33,423 nt of DNA from Pseudomonas sp. LS-2 (GCF_003605735.1 NZ_QXTJ01000039.1:606285-639707); one strand, 5' to 3'; counted from the stretch's first letter, positions 23,614-33,023 are shown. A program made the numbers and translations. Notes: a model not told the origin generated them from the sequence alone.

Positions 23614-25590
23614 TCAGCGGAACCGGTCTACTTCCTTGCGCAGATCCGCCGCCAGCGAGTTCAACTCCTGCGCGGTGACGGCCAGATTTGAGACCACTTC
23701 ACGTTGTTCGCTGTTGGCCAGGGCAATGCTTTGCAGGTTGGCGCTGAGCAAGGTCGCCGTGTTGCTCTGCTCCTGGGTCGCCGTGGTGATCGAGGCGAAC
23801 TGCTCGCCAGCCGAGCGGCTTTGCTCGTCGATCTGCGCCAGCGCGGCCGCGACTTTGGCGTTACGCGACAGGCCTTCCTGCATCAGCGTATTGCCCTGCT
23901 CCATGGTGCTGATCGCGTTGCCGGTTTCCTGCTGGATGCTGGCGATCATGCCGGAGATTTCGTCGGTCGCCTGACGGGTGCGCGATGCCAGATTGCGAAC
24001 CTCGTCAGCTACCACGGCAAAACCACGACCTTGCTCACCCGCGCGTGCGGCTTCGATGGCGGCGTTGAGGGCCAGCAGGTTGGTCTGTTCGGCGATGGAG
24101 GTAATCACACTGACGATGCCACCGATTTCCTGCGAGCGCTGGCCAAGGGTGTCGATCACAGCAGCGGTACTGCCCAGAGACCCGGCGATCTGTTCCAGCG
24201 ATGCCGAAGCTTCCTCCATCGATGCTCGACCGATACGGGTTTGCTGAGCGTTACCCTGGGCCAGACGCTCGGTGTTGCCCATGTTGTCGGCGATGGTCAA
24301 GGCCGTGGCGCTGAACTCTTCGACGGCGCCCGCCATGCTGGTGATCTCGCCCGACTGCTGCTCCATGCCTTCGTAAGCGCCACCGGACAGACCGGACAGC
24401 GCCTGCGCGCGACCGCTGACCTCCTGGGCGGCGGTGCGAATATGCGAAACCATGGTTTCCAGCGCCTGGCCCATCTTGTTGAAGCTGCTGGCCAACTGGC
24501 CGATCTCGTCCTGACGGGTGACATTCAGGCGCACGCTCAAGTCACCGGCCCCCAGGGCCTCAGCCTGATTCACCAAATCCGACAACGGCTGCAACTTGCT
24601 GCGCAACAGCCAGATCGCGGCACCCACGGCGATCAGCATCGCCAGCAAACTGCCGATGGCCAGTTGAATACCGACGCTCCAGGTCACCGCGCTGATTTCG
24701 TCTTTCGGCATGATCGCCAGAATCGACCATGGCCCACCCGCGAACGGCTCGGCAACGGTGTAGAAGTCATTGCCGGCGTCTTCCCAGAAACGGCCCTTGC
24801 CCGGAACCTTGACGAAGTCGGTCAGGATTTGGCTCGCCTGATCCAGATCCTTCACGCCCGCGGGCGGCACCAGCCATTTGTTCTGCTCATCGAGCAACGC
24901 CAGTGAGCCGGTGGTGCCAATGCGGAAGTTCTTCAGGTTATCGAACTGGGCTTTCTGCGCGTCGGTGTAATCGAAGCCCACGAACAACACGGCAATGACT
25001 TTGCCACTGCCGTCACGAACCGGTGTGTATTGAGTCATGTACAAGCGATCGAACAGAAGCGCGCGGCCCACGTAGTCCTGTCCCGCCAGAAGCCGAGCGT
25101 AGGCCGGATGTTTGTGGTCCAGCGATGTGCCAATGGCCCGCGAACCGTCCTGCTTGCTCAGCGAGGTGCTGATGCGGACGAAATCGTCGCCACTGCGCAC
25201 GAACACCGTTGCCACGCCTGCGGTCATTTTCCTGAAGTCATCGACCTCGGCGAAATCGTTGTTCAGCGCATTGCCGTTCAGCAACAACGCCGGGGTCTGA
25301 ACGCCCGCGACGGCGATCTGCTGATCAGCCTGCACTGTCAGTCCATTGTTGAACCGCTTCTCGAACAAGCCCGCCAGTCGCTGGGTACTGTCGCGCAGGG
25401 TGCTGTGGAAGGTATTCAACTGGTCGGCCAGCAATCGCGCCTCGCTTCCCATGTGTTCTTCGCGGATGGCGAGGTTCGCTGAGTCCAGCGAGCGCAGGGC
25501 AAACAAGGTGCTGCCGCTGATGACAACGGCCAGGATGACAGCCAGGGCGATGCCAAGCTGCGAGGCAATTCGGGCACGGGGCTGAGGCAT
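23614..25590 (-). CDS. Methyl-accepting chemotaxis protein with Cache sensor
   Basis: A 658-residue transmembrane chemoreceptor. TM1 lies around residues 13-33, a periplasmic Cache_3/Cache_2-like domain to about 290, TM2 around 300-323, HAMP next (SKLQPLSDLVNQAEALGAGDL), and a long signalling coil with the conserved tip EQTNLLALNAAIEAARAGEQG. The C-terminus (KEVDRFR) has no CheR/CheB-docking pentapeptide. AAGGAG precedes the ATG at 25588-25590. No other chemotaxis gene is near, so it is an orphan receptor. Ligand is unknown; small acids are common for such Cache domains. Confidence 0.94.
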   Translation of the reverse strand: MPQPRARIASQLGIALAVILAVVISGSTLFALRSLDSANLAIREEHMGSEARLLADQLNTFHSTLRDSTQRLAGLFEKRFNNGLTVQADQQIAVAGVQTPALLLNGNALNNDFAEVDDFRKMTAGVATVFVRSGDDFVRISTSLSKQDGSRAIGTSLDHKHPAYARLLAGQDYVGRALLFDRLYMTQYTPVRDGSGKVIAVLFVGFDYTDAQKAQFDNLKNFRIGTTGSLALLDEQNKWLVPPAGVKDLDQASQILTDFVKVPGKGRFWEDAGNDFYTVAEPFAGGPWSILAIMPKDEISAVTWSVGIQLAIGSLLAMLIAVGAAIWLLRSKLQPLSDLVNQAEALGAGDLSVRLNVTRQDEIGQLASSFNKMGQALETMVSHIRTAAQEVSGRAQALSGLSGGAYEGMEQQSGEITSMAGAVEEFSATALTIADNMGNTERLAQGNAQQTRIGRASMEEASASLEQIAGSLGSTAAVIDTLGQRSQEIGGIVSVITSIAEQTNLLALNAAIEAARAGEQGRGFAVVADEVRNLASRTRQATDEISGMIASIQQETGNAISTMEQGNTLMQEGLSRNAKVAAALAQIDEQSRSAGEQFASITTATQEQSNTATLLSANLQSIALANSEQREVVSNLAVTAQELNSLAADLRKEVDRFR

Positions 25591-25897
25591 GAAAACTCCT
25601 TGCCGAACGACGGGATCGTCCTGATCTCAGGGACACCATTCGGACTATTTCTAATAGAGGGGATCGATGAACCGATTGGAACAAAGGGTTCTGCAATTAA
25701 GGATTCGGCTGACAGAGCCAATACTTGAGTCCTACACGCGGACTTAGGACGGGAGACATTCGCCATAGGGTATTCCCCCGGTAGCAGTTCGGCTCGCCGG
25801 CGGTAGCGCCAATGAAATCGCCACCGCCGGCAAGCCGGACTGCTACAAGGGCGTCGCCACAGGAAAAATAGCGGGCAAGGCCGGGGCGCGAGGCGCT
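25591..25897. other. 307-base intergenic gap
   Basis: The gap between the chemoreceptor start and the LysR gene end holds one 66-bp REPIN (25781-25846). I see no convincing promoter, gene or RNA here apart from AAGGAG just before the chemoreceptor start. Confidence 0.6.
25781..25846. repeat. REPIN-like 66-bp palindromic repeat, family A, copy 3
   Basis: GTAGCAGTTCGGCTCGCCGG (left) pairs with CCGGCAAGCCGGACTGCTAC (right). Both arms and the length agree with copy 4 and copy 2. Confidence 0.88.
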
Positions 25898-26818
25898 TCA
25901 GTCCAGAATCGTCACCTCAGGCAACTCCATCGCCTGCACCTCGCTTTGCAGAAAATCACTGAGCCTGCGCAACCGCTCGCCTCCCGGCCGAGTCTTGGGC
26001 CAGACCAGGTAGTAATTCTCGCCACTGACCACTGCCGTACGCCAAGGCAAACTCAAGCGCCCTTGAATGACATCTTCGGCCACCATCAGAAGATCACCCA
26101 TGGACACCCCGTAACCTCGGGCGGCTGCGATCATGCCAAGCTCCAGGGTGTCAAAGACCTGCCCGCCCTTGAGCGACACCTGGTCCGACAGCCCCGTCCT
26201 CTCCAGCCAGCTGCGCCAGTCGCGTCGGTCCGGGGTGGGATGCAGAAGCTCGGCACTGGCCAGTCGTTTTACATCCCACGGCGCGTCATCGAGCAGGCTC
26301 GGCGAGCCCACCGGGATCAACAACTCGGGAAACAGATACGTCGCCTCCCAATCCGGTGGGAAATGCCCGCGCCCCAGCAACACCGCACAATCGAACGGCT
26401 CTTGGGTGAAGTCCACGTTATCGATGTCCATCCAGGCGCTGGTCAGTTGCACTTCGTTGCCCACCTGCAAGTGACGAAAACGACTAAGCCGCGCCAGCAG
26501 CCAGCGCATGGTCAATGTCGAAGGCGCCTTCATGCGCAATATCCCCTCCTCGGCCATCAACGCGCTGCAGGCTCGCTCCAGGGCCGAAAACCCTTCGCGC
26601 ACGCCTGGCAACAGTTCTCGCGCGGCTTCGGTCAACTGCAGATTGCGGCCGTTGCGGCGAAACAACCGGCAGGCAAAGTGTTCTTCGAGGGTACGAATGT
26701 GGCGGCTTACCGCACTTTGGGTGATCGACAGCTCCTCGGCCGCGCGGGTGAACGAGGCATGTCGCGCGGCAGCTTCGAATGCACGCAGCGCATACAGGGG
26801 CGGAAGACTACGAGACAT
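25898..26818 (-). CDS. LysR-family regulator, GcvA-like
   Basis: A 306-residue LysR regulator. The N-terminal winged helix is MSRSLPPLYALRAFEAAARHASFTRAAEELSITQSAVSRHI (helix-turn-helix about residues 20-40), followed by a linker helix and a periplasmic-binding-like effector domain. The opening PPLYALRAFEAAARH is typical of the GcvA/AmpR branch. It is divergent from the MATE pump gene and probably acts in the gap between them; effector and targets are unknown. A gene of this kind sits at this place in P. aeruginosa as I recall. Confidence 0.92.
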   Translation of the reverse strand: MSRSLPPLYALRAFEAAARHASFTRAAEELSITQSAVSRHIRTLEEHFACRLFRRNGRNLQLTEAARELLPGVREGFSALERACSALMAEEGILRMKAPSTLTMRWLLARLSRFRHLQVGNEVQLTSAWMDIDNVDFTQEPFDCAVLLGRGHFPPDWEATYLFPELLIPVGSPSLLDDAPWDVKRLASAELLHPTPDRRDWRSWLERTGLSDQVSLKGGQVFDTLELGMIAAARGYGVSMGDLLMVAEDVIQGRLSLPWRTAVVSGENYYLVWPKTRPGGERLRRLSDFLQSEVQAMELPEVTILD

Positions 26819-26982
26819 GAGGCACGTGCTCTTTGATATGGAAGCGGTGCGAGCACTCTACTGCAAAAGCGCCAGCATGAGTTTTAGTCATGGCAATGAT
26901 CGTATTTATCCCTTTGTGGATTTGCCGGCGAATCACCACAATGAGCCGCTCTTCAATGCCTCTAACGCCGAGCGCCAAGACC

Positions 26983-28365
26983 ATGCAACAGCACGCCTTC
27001 AAAGAACTGTGGATCATCCTGCGCCTGGCCGGGCCGCTGATCGCTTCCCAGATGGCGCACATGCTGATGGTCTTCACTGACACCGTGATGATGGGCAAAC
27101 TCGGCCCCGAATCATTGGCGGGTGGGGGGCTGGGTGCCGCCAGTTACAACTTCGTTTCGTTCTTCTGCGTCGGCGTGATGGCCGCCGTCGGCACGCTGGT
27201 TGCCATCCGCAGAGGCGCCAACGACGACGCAGGCGTTACCCGCCTGACGCAAGCCGGCCTTTGGCTCGCTTGGGGCATGGCGCTGATCGCCGCCCTTATC
27301 CTGTGGAACCTTGAACCGATTCTCCTGAACTTCGGCCAGGACGAAGCCAACGTCCACATGGCGAGCCAGTTCCTGATCACCCTTCCCCTCGCCCTGCCAG
27401 GCTTGCTGAGCTTCATGGCGCTGCGGGGCTTTACCAGCGCGCTGGGCCGGGCCACACCCGTCATGGTGATCAGCCTGGTAGGCGTCGCGGCCAACTTCGG
27501 CCTCAACTACGCCTTCATCCACGGGATGTTCGGCCTGCCGCACTGGGGCCTGATGGGGATCGGGCTGGTCACGGCAATTGTCACTAACAGCATGGCGCTG
27601 GCCCTGTGGCTGCACATTCGCTATCACAAGGCTTACGCCGCGTACCCAATCCACCAGAACCTGACGAACCTGTCACGCAGTTGCCTGAAAGAGCTGTGGC
27701 GGCTGGGCTTGCCGATTGGCGGCACCTACGCGGTGGAAGTCGGGCTTTTCACTTTCGCGGCCTTCTGCATGGGCGCGATGGGCAGCACGCAGATGGCCGC
27801 GCACCAGATCGCTCTGCAATCGGTGTCGATGGCCTTCATGATTCCAGTGGGAATTTCCTACGCTGTGACCATGCGCATTGGCTTGCACTACGGCGCGGGC
27901 AATTTGCTGCTGGCGCGCACTGCGGGGCGGATGGGCATAGCCTTCGGCGGACTGCTGATGCTCGCGTTCGGCATCCTGTTCTGGGTTGCGCCGCATTCGG
28001 TGATCGGCCTGTTCGTGGACCTCAACGATCCCAAATACCAAGACGTGGTGGAGCTGACGGTCAAACTGCTGGCGATTGCGGCGTGGTTCGAAATCCTCGA
28101 TGGCACCCAGACCATTGCGATGGGCGCGATTCGGGGCTTCAAGGATGCCAAGACCACGTTTCTTATCGGGCTGGCGAGCTATTGGGTGGTCGGCGCGCCA
28201 CTGGCCTGGGCCTTCGGCTTCCTGGCGCACCAAGGCGCGGTCGGCGTGTGGTGGGGCCTGGCACTCGGCCTGCTGTGTTCGGCGATTGCCCTGACCTACG
28301 CCTTCGAACGCAAGACCGCTAAGCTGCTGCGCAAGGAAGCCACCGGGGTGGTGGTGATGGGCTAA
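26983..28365 (+). CDS. MATE-family multidrug efflux transporter (NorM-like)
   Basis: An inner-membrane drug/cation antiporter. ATG at 26983 gives 460 residues starting MQQHAFKELWIILRLAGPLIASQMAHML; starts at 26941 (474 aa), 26956 and 26890 are also in frame, none with a clear Shine-Dalgarno. I prefer 26983 because the MATE alignment begins at the first helix. Twelve hydrophobic segments can be seen in two repeated halves. D in MVFTDTVMMG and the ALRGF and GLPIGGTY loops match NorM-type proteins. It is divergent from the LysR gene; substrates are unknown. Confidence 0.9.
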   Translation: MQQHAFKELWIILRLAGPLIASQMAHMLMVFTDTVMMGKLGPESLAGGGLGAASYNFVSFFCVGVMAAVGTLVAIRRGANDDAGVTRLTQAGLWLAWGMALIAALILWNLEPILLNFGQDEANVHMASQFLITLPLALPGLLSFMALRGFTSALGRATPVMVISLVGVAANFGLNYAFIHGMFGLPHWGLMGIGLVTAIVTNSMALALWLHIRYHKAYAAYPIHQNLTNLSRSCLKELWRLGLPIGGTYAVEVGLFTFAAFCMGAMGSTQMAAHQIALQSVSMAFMIPVGISYAVTMRIGLHYGAGNLLLARTAGRMGIAFGGLLMLAFGILFWVAPHSVIGLFVDLNDPKYQDVVELTVKLLAIAAWFEILDGTQTIAMGAIRGFKDAKTTFLIGLASYWVVGAPLAWAFGFLAHQGAVGVWWGLALGLLCSAIALTYAFERKTAKLLRKEATGVVVMG

Positions 28366-28369
28366 AGAC

Positions 28370-28390
28370 CCGGCTTGCTCGCGAATGCGT
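28370..28390. repeat. Truncated family B REP
   Basis: CCCGGCTTGCTCGCGAATGCG carries the GCTTGCTCGCGA core just after the MATE stop, without an opposite arm nearby. It is a single half unit beside the 66-bp element at 28432. Confidence 0.65.
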
Positions 28391-28431
28391 CGGCTCAGGC
28401 AAACGGAACTCAATGCCAGTCAAGTTCTGTT

Positions 28432-28497
28432 GTAGCAGTCCGGCTTGCCGGCGCAGGTGTCCTTGAGATCGCAACCGCCGGCAAGCCGGACTGCTAC
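28432..28497. repeat. REPIN-like 66-bp palindromic repeat, family A, copy 4
   Basis: GTAGCAGTCCGGCTTGCCGG and its exact inverse CCGGCAAGCCGGACTGCTAC, with a 26-base centre. It is the most regular of the four and stands between convergent MATE and proE genes, where it may serve as the transcript end. Confidence 0.9.
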
Positions 28498-28516
28498 GCA
28501 ATAAAATCACTTGGGA

Positions 28517-30190
28517 TCAATTCAATCCCTGCATCAACTGCCCTTTGCCCTGATCGAACATCAGATAATCCAGCAATTGCGGCAATGCCAGCGGATGGCT
28601 GATCAGATAGCCCTGAGCCTGATCGCAATTGAAACTGCGTAACAATGCCAGTTGCTCCGGCGTTTCAACGCCCTCGGCCACCACCTCCAGGCTCAGGTTA
28701 TGCGCCAGGTTGATCATGGCGTGCACCAGCTTGCGGTTCTCTTCGCGCTGCTCCATCTCGCCGACAAAGCTCTTGTCGATCTTGAGCAAGGTGATCGGCA
28801 GGCTGTTCAGGTGGACGAACGACGAAAAGCCGGTGCCGAAGTCGTCCAGTGAGAAGCGCACGCCCAGTCGACCCAGGGCGTCCATGGTCTGCTTGACCAG
28901 ATCGCTACGGCGCATGACAGCGGTTTCCGTCAGCTCGAATTCCAGCCACTGCGCATCCACACCCCTGTCGGCGATCAAGCGACTCAATGTCGCCAACAGT
29001 TGATTGTCCTGAAACTGGCGGAACGACAGATTGATCGCCATGTGCAGCGGTGGCAGGCCCTTCTCTCGCAAAGTCTGCATGTCACGCAAGGCGCGGGAGA
29101 TCACCCAATAACCCAGCGGCACGATCAGCCCGCTCTGCTCGGCCAACGGCACGAATTCGCTGGGTGGCAACAGACCGCGCTCGGCATGACGCCAACGCAC
29201 CAGCGCTTCCAGCCCAAGGATATGCCCAGTGTTCAGGCACAAACGCGGCTGGTAATGCAGTTCCAGCTCGTCACGACGCAAGGCTCGACGCAGCTCGCTT
29301 TCCAGATCCGCGAGGCTTCGGGCATTGCGGTTGATGCGTTCATTGAAGATGTGAAAGGTGCAACCCTGCGTGCTTTTGGCCTGCTGCATGGCGATGTGTG
29401 CGTGCCACATCAACGGATCGGCGCCGCCGTCGACGCGCGCATGGGCAATCCCGAGGCTGCACCCGATCAGCAGGCTTTCACCATCGACCCAGTAAGGCTC
29501 GGACAACGCTTCGGTAATCCGTTCGGCCATCCACTCGGCGCGCTCGGGTGCACGGCGGGTATCGATCAGCAGGGCAAATTCGTCGCTGCCCAAACGCGCC
29601 AGTTGATCGCAGGCTTCGAGCTGACTTTTCAAACGCGCTACAACTTGCAGAATCAGCCGATCACCCGCTTGGTGGCCGAGCGCATCGTTGGCCCTGCGGA
29701 AGTTGTCGAGATCCAGATGCCCCAGCGCCAGCCCGCGACCGTCGAACTCTGCCAGGCGCGCAGCCAGCAAGGTCTGGAAGCCCTGGCGGTTGGCGATGCC
29801 GGTCAAAGGATCCTGCTCGGCGAGACGTTGCAGTGTGTTTTCCAGCAAACCTCGCTCGCGAACATGCCGCAGGCAGCGACGCAGCGTGTTGGTCGTCAGA
29901 GAGTCGCGCACCAGCCAGTCGGCCACGCCAACCGGGTCTGCGTCAGGCTCAGCGTCCAGCAGCAACACCGTGGGCCAGTTGCACTGACCTGCGCCTGGTT
30001 GCAGCAAAGGCGTGGTGAAAAGAATGAAGGATTGCGGGAGGTCGGCCTGACTGCCAATAGCGTCCCAGCTCGACACACAGTCGAGAAATACGGCATCTCC
30101 AAGAGGCGCCAGGCACTCGCGCAATAACGCTGACCATTCCGGCGTGTCCGCCAGAAGCAGCAAACGCAAGGGTTCGACGGGCGTAGACAA
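28517..30190 (-). CDS. proE: GGDEF/EAL c-di-GMP phosphodiesterase, ProE homologue
   Basis: A 557-residue protein with three parts: a degenerate receiver-like N-terminus (about 5-115), a GGDEF domain and an EAL domain. Start is TTG at 30188-30190 with GGAG 5 bases upstream; a much longer in-frame reading to 32071 is only the shadow of rep. The diguanylate signature is GSDEF (201-205), so synthesis is doubtful. The EAL site looks complete: E328-A-L, N387, E419, DDFGTG (449-454), K470, E506 and Q526. The adjacent gene in P. aeruginosa (PA5295, ProE) is a phosphodiesterase controlling exopolysaccharide. Order proE-rep is conserved. Confidence 0.9.
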   Translation of the reverse strand: MSTPVEPLRLLLLADTPEWSALLRECLAPLGDAVFLDCVSSWDAIGSQADLPQSFILFTTPLLQPGAGQCNWPTVLLLDAEPDADPVGVADWLVRDSLTTNTLRRCLRHVRERGLLENTLQRLAEQDPLTGIANRQGFQTLLAARLAEFDGRGLALGHLDLDNFRRANDALGHQAGDRLILQVVARLKSQLEACDQLARLGSDEFALLIDTRRAPERAEWMAERITEALSEPYWVDGESLLIGCSLGIAHARVDGGADPLMWHAHIAMQQAKSTQGCTFHIFNERINRNARSLADLESELRRALRRDELELHYQPRLCLNTGHILGLEALVRWRHAERGLLPPSEFVPLAEQSGLIVPLGYWVISRALRDMQTLREKGLPPLHMAINLSFRQFQDNQLLATLSRLIADRGVDAQWLEFELTETAVMRRSDLVKQTMDALGRLGVRFSLDDFGTGFSSFVHLNSLPITLLKIDKSFVGEMEQREENRKLVHAMINLAHNLSLEVVAEGVETPEQLALLRSFNCDQAQGYLISHPLALPQLLDYLMFDQGKGQLMQGLN

Positions 30191-30352
30191 GCTAGCTCCC
30201 CACACAATCCAAAGACATAGACCATCACTCAAACGAGTGTGGTCAAACGCGGGTATCGTCCGCGCGATGCGCAAATGTAACAAAACGGCGAAATTTAGAT
30301 AGCGTCGCGCATCACAGTGTCGGACGGTCGCTGCACAATCCGTGGACCCTGT

Positions 30353-30358
30353 TAAAAT
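30353..30358 (+). promoter_or_regulatory. Possible -10 element for rep
   Basis: TAAAAT, 36 bases before the rep ATG; the CTGCAC at 16 bases upstream is a poor -35. It lies in the 204-base gap between the divergent proE and rep genes. Confidence 0.35.
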
Positions 30359-30394
30359 GCCTGCCCATTTTTCTAGTGATCCCTCTATTTCCCC

Positions 30395-32404
30395 ATGTCC
30401 CGACTCAATCCCCGGCAACAGGAAGCCGTGAACTACGTCGGCGGCCCTCTTTTGGTGCTTGCCGGTGCTGGCTCCGGCAAGACCAGCGTGATTACACGCA
30501 AAATTGCCCACCTCATCCAGAACTGCGGCATTCGTGCGCAGTACATCGTCGCCATGACCTTCACCAACAAGGCGGCGCGGGAAATGAAAGAGCGGGTCGG
30601 CACTCTGCTGCGCAGCGGTGAAGGGCGCGGCCTGACGGTTTCGACGTTTCACAACCTGGGCCTGAACATCATCCGCAAGGAGCATGCACGCCTGGGTTAC
30701 AAGCCCGGTTTCTCGATCTTCGACGAGACCGACGTCAAAGCCTTGATGACCGACATCATGCAGAAGGAGTACTCGGGCGACGATGGCGTCGACGAGATCA
30801 AGAACATGATCGGCGCGTGGAAAAACGACCTGATCCTGCCCGCTCAGGCCCTGGAGAACTCCCGCAACCCCAAAGAGCAGACCGCCGCCATCGTCTACAC
30901 CCACTACCAGCGCACGCTCAAGGCATACAACGCAGTGGACTTCGATGACCTGATCCTGCTGCCGGTCAAACTGTTCGAAGAACACGCCGACATTCTGGAA
31001 AAATGGCAGCACAAGGTGCGCTACCTGCTGGTCGACGAATACCAGGACACCAACGCCAGCCAATACCTGCTGGTGAAAATGCTCATCGGGACCCGCTGCC
31101 AGTTCACCGTGGTGGGTGACGACGACCAGTCGATCTACGCCTGGCGCGGCGCGCGTCCGGAAAACCTGATGCTGCTCAAGGACGACTACCCGTCGTTGAA
31201 AGTCGTGATGCTGGAGCAGAACTACCGCTCCACCAGCCGAATCCTGCGCTGCGCCAACGTGCTGATCTCCAACAACCCGCACGAGTTTGAAAAGCAGCTG
31301 TGGAGCGAGATGGGTCACGGTGATGAAATCCGCGTGATCCGCTGCAAGAACGAAGACGCAGAAGCCGAACGCGTGGCCGTTGAAATTCTCAGTCTGCACC
31401 TGCGCACCGACCGGCCTTACAGCGACTTTGCGATCCTGTATCGCGGCAACTATCAGGCCAAGCTGATCGAGCTGAAACTTCAGCACCACCAGATCCCCTA
31501 TCGGCTCTCCGGTGGCAACAGCTTCTTTGGCCGTCAGGAAGTCAAAGACCTGATGGCCTACTTCCGCCTGCTGGTAAACCCGGACGATGACAACGCGTTC
31601 TTGCGCGTCATCAACGTGCCCCGCCGGGAGATCGGCTCGACCACGCTGGAAAAGCTCGGCAACTACGCCACGGAACGCAAAATCTCGATGTACGCCGCCA
31701 CCGACGAAATCGGCCTGGGTGAGCATCTGGACACCCGCTTCACCGACCGCCTCAAGCGCTTCAAGCACTGGATGGACGGCGTGCGCCAGCAATGCGCGAC
31801 GCAAGACCCGATCGCGGCCCTGCGCAGCATGGTCATGGACATCGATTACGAGAACTGGCTCCGTCAGAACAGTTCCAGCGACAAGGCCGCCGACTACCGC
31901 ATGGGCAACGTGTGGTTCCTGATCGAAGCGCTGAAAAACACGCTGGAGAAAGACGAAGAAGGCGGCATGACCATCGAAGAAGCCATCGGCAAGCTGGTCC
32001 TGCGCGACATGCTCGAGCGTCAGCAGGAAGAGGAAGACGGCGCCGAAGGTGTGCAGATGATGACCTTGCATGCTTCAAAGGGCCTGGAGTTTCCTTACGT
32101 GTTCATCATGGGCATGGAGGAGGAAATCCTCCCACACCGTTCGAGCATTGAAGCTGACACCATCGAAGAAGAACGTCGACTGGCCTACGTGGGCATCACC
32201 CGTGCGCGCCAGACCCTGGCCTTCACCTTTGCCGCCAAACGCAAGCAATACGGCGAGATCATCGACTGCCTGCCAAGCCGTTTCCTCGATGAGCTGCCAC
32301 CGGACGATCTGGCCTGGGAAGGCAACGACGACACGCCTACCGAAGTGAAAGCCGTTCGCGGCAACACGGCACTGGCGGACATTCGCGCCATGCTGAAAAG
32401 ATAA
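30395..32404 (+). CDS. rep: ATP-dependent DNA helicase Rep
   Basis: Rep is a superfamily 1A 3'-5' helicase that clears proteins ahead of the replication fork. The protein is 669 residues. Motif I is AGAGSGKT with K29, motif Ia is AMTFTNKAA, motif II LLVDEYQDTN, motif III GDDDQSIYAWRGA, motif IV YRS, motif V MTLHASKGLEFP, motif VI VGITRARQTL. Length matches Rep rather than UvrD (about 720). Its stop is 40 bases before xpt, suggesting possible cotranscription. Confidence 0.97.
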   Translation: MSRLNPRQQEAVNYVGGPLLVLAGAGSGKTSVITRKIAHLIQNCGIRAQYIVAMTFTNKAAREMKERVGTLLRSGEGRGLTVSTFHNLGLNIIRKEHARLGYKPGFSIFDETDVKALMTDIMQKEYSGDDGVDEIKNMIGAWKNDLILPAQALENSRNPKEQTAAIVYTHYQRTLKAYNAVDFDDLILLPVKLFEEHADILEKWQHKVRYLLVDEYQDTNASQYLLVKMLIGTRCQFTVVGDDDQSIYAWRGARPENLMLLKDDYPSLKVVMLEQNYRSTSRILRCANVLISNNPHEFEKQLWSEMGHGDEIRVIRCKNEDAEAERVAVEILSLHLRTDRPYSDFAILYRGNYQAKLIELKLQHHQIPYRLSGGNSFFGRQEVKDLMAYFRLLVNPDDDNAFLRVINVPRREIGSTTLEKLGNYATERKISMYAATDEIGLGEHLDTRFTDRLKRFKHWMDGVRQQCATQDPIAALRSMVMDIDYENWLRQNSSSDKAADYRMGNVWFLIEALKNTLEKDEEGGMTIEEAIGKLVLRDMLERQQEEEDGAEGVQMMTLHASKGLEFPYVFIMGMEEEILPHRSSIEADTIEEERRLAYVGITRARQTLAFTFAAKRKQYGEIIDCLPSRFLDELPPDDLAWEGNDDTPTEVKAVRGNTALADIRAMLKR

Positions 32405-32444
32405 ACATCCATTTCGCGCGACTTGCGCCCTGAGGAACACCAAC

Positions 32445-33014
32445 GTGGAAGCACTGCACAAGAAAATTCGCGAGGAAGGCATCGTACTTTCCGACCAGGT
32501 ATTGAAGGTCGACGCGTTTCTCAACCATCAGATCGACCCGGTCCTGATGCAGCAGATCGGTGACGAGTTCGCCACGTTGTTCGCAAACGCCGGCATCACC
32601 AAGATCGTGACCATCGAAGCCTCCGGCATCGCGCCTGCGGTAATGACCGGTCTGAAGCTGGGCATTCCGGTGATTTTCGCCCGCAAGCACCAGTCGCTCA
32701 CGCTGACCGAAAACCTGTTCTCTGCGACGGTGTATTCCTTCACCAAGCAGACCGAAAGCACCATCGCGATCAGCACTCGTCACCTGACCAGCAGTGACCG
32801 CGTGCTGATCATCGATGACTTTCTCGCCAACGGTAAGGCGTCCCAGGCACTGATTTCGATCATCAAGCAAGCGGGGGCTTCGGTGGCAGGTCTGGGCATC
32901 GTGATCGAGAAGTCGTTCCAGGGCGGCCGTGCCGAGCTTGATGCCCAGGGCTATCGCGTGGAATCCCTGGCTCGGGTCAAGTCGCTGAACGGCGGCGTTG
33001 TCTCATTCGTCTGA
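32445..33014 (+). CDS. xpt: Xanthine phosphoribosyltransferase
   Basis: Xpt converts xanthine and PRPP to XMP, a purine salvage step. The protein is 189 residues, the normal length. The start is GTG at 32445 with TGAGGAA upstream. The PRPP-binding loop is VLIIDDFLANG, and EASGIAPA is the pyrophosphate-side motif. It lies 40 bases after rep, as in Pseudomonas generally. No purine riboswitch is evident in the short gap. Confidence 0.95.
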   Translation: MEALHKKIREEGIVLSDQVLKVDAFLNHQIDPVLMQQIGDEFATLFANAGITKIVTIEASGIAPAVMTGLKLGIPVIFARKHQSLTLTENLFSATVYSFTKQTESTIAISTRHLTSSDRVLIIDDFLANGKASQALISIIKQAGASVAGLGIVIEKSFQGGRAELDAQGYRVESLARVKSLNGGVVSFV

Positions 33015-33023
33015 TCGGGACTA

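Noticed and set aside
23704..24906. 400-codon open frame on the plus strand
   Set aside because: It lies opposite the chemoreceptor and reads as shadow sequence without family resemblance.
30191..32071. Reading of the GGDEF/EAL gene as a 1184-residue protein
   Set aside because: The extra N-terminal part lies opposite rep and has the composition of a shadow frame. A TTG with a good Shine-Dalgarno at 30190 gives a normal three-domain protein.
32405..32444. Purine riboswitch before xpt
   Set aside because: Only 40 bases separate rep and xpt, too short for the aptamer, and no such fold is visible.
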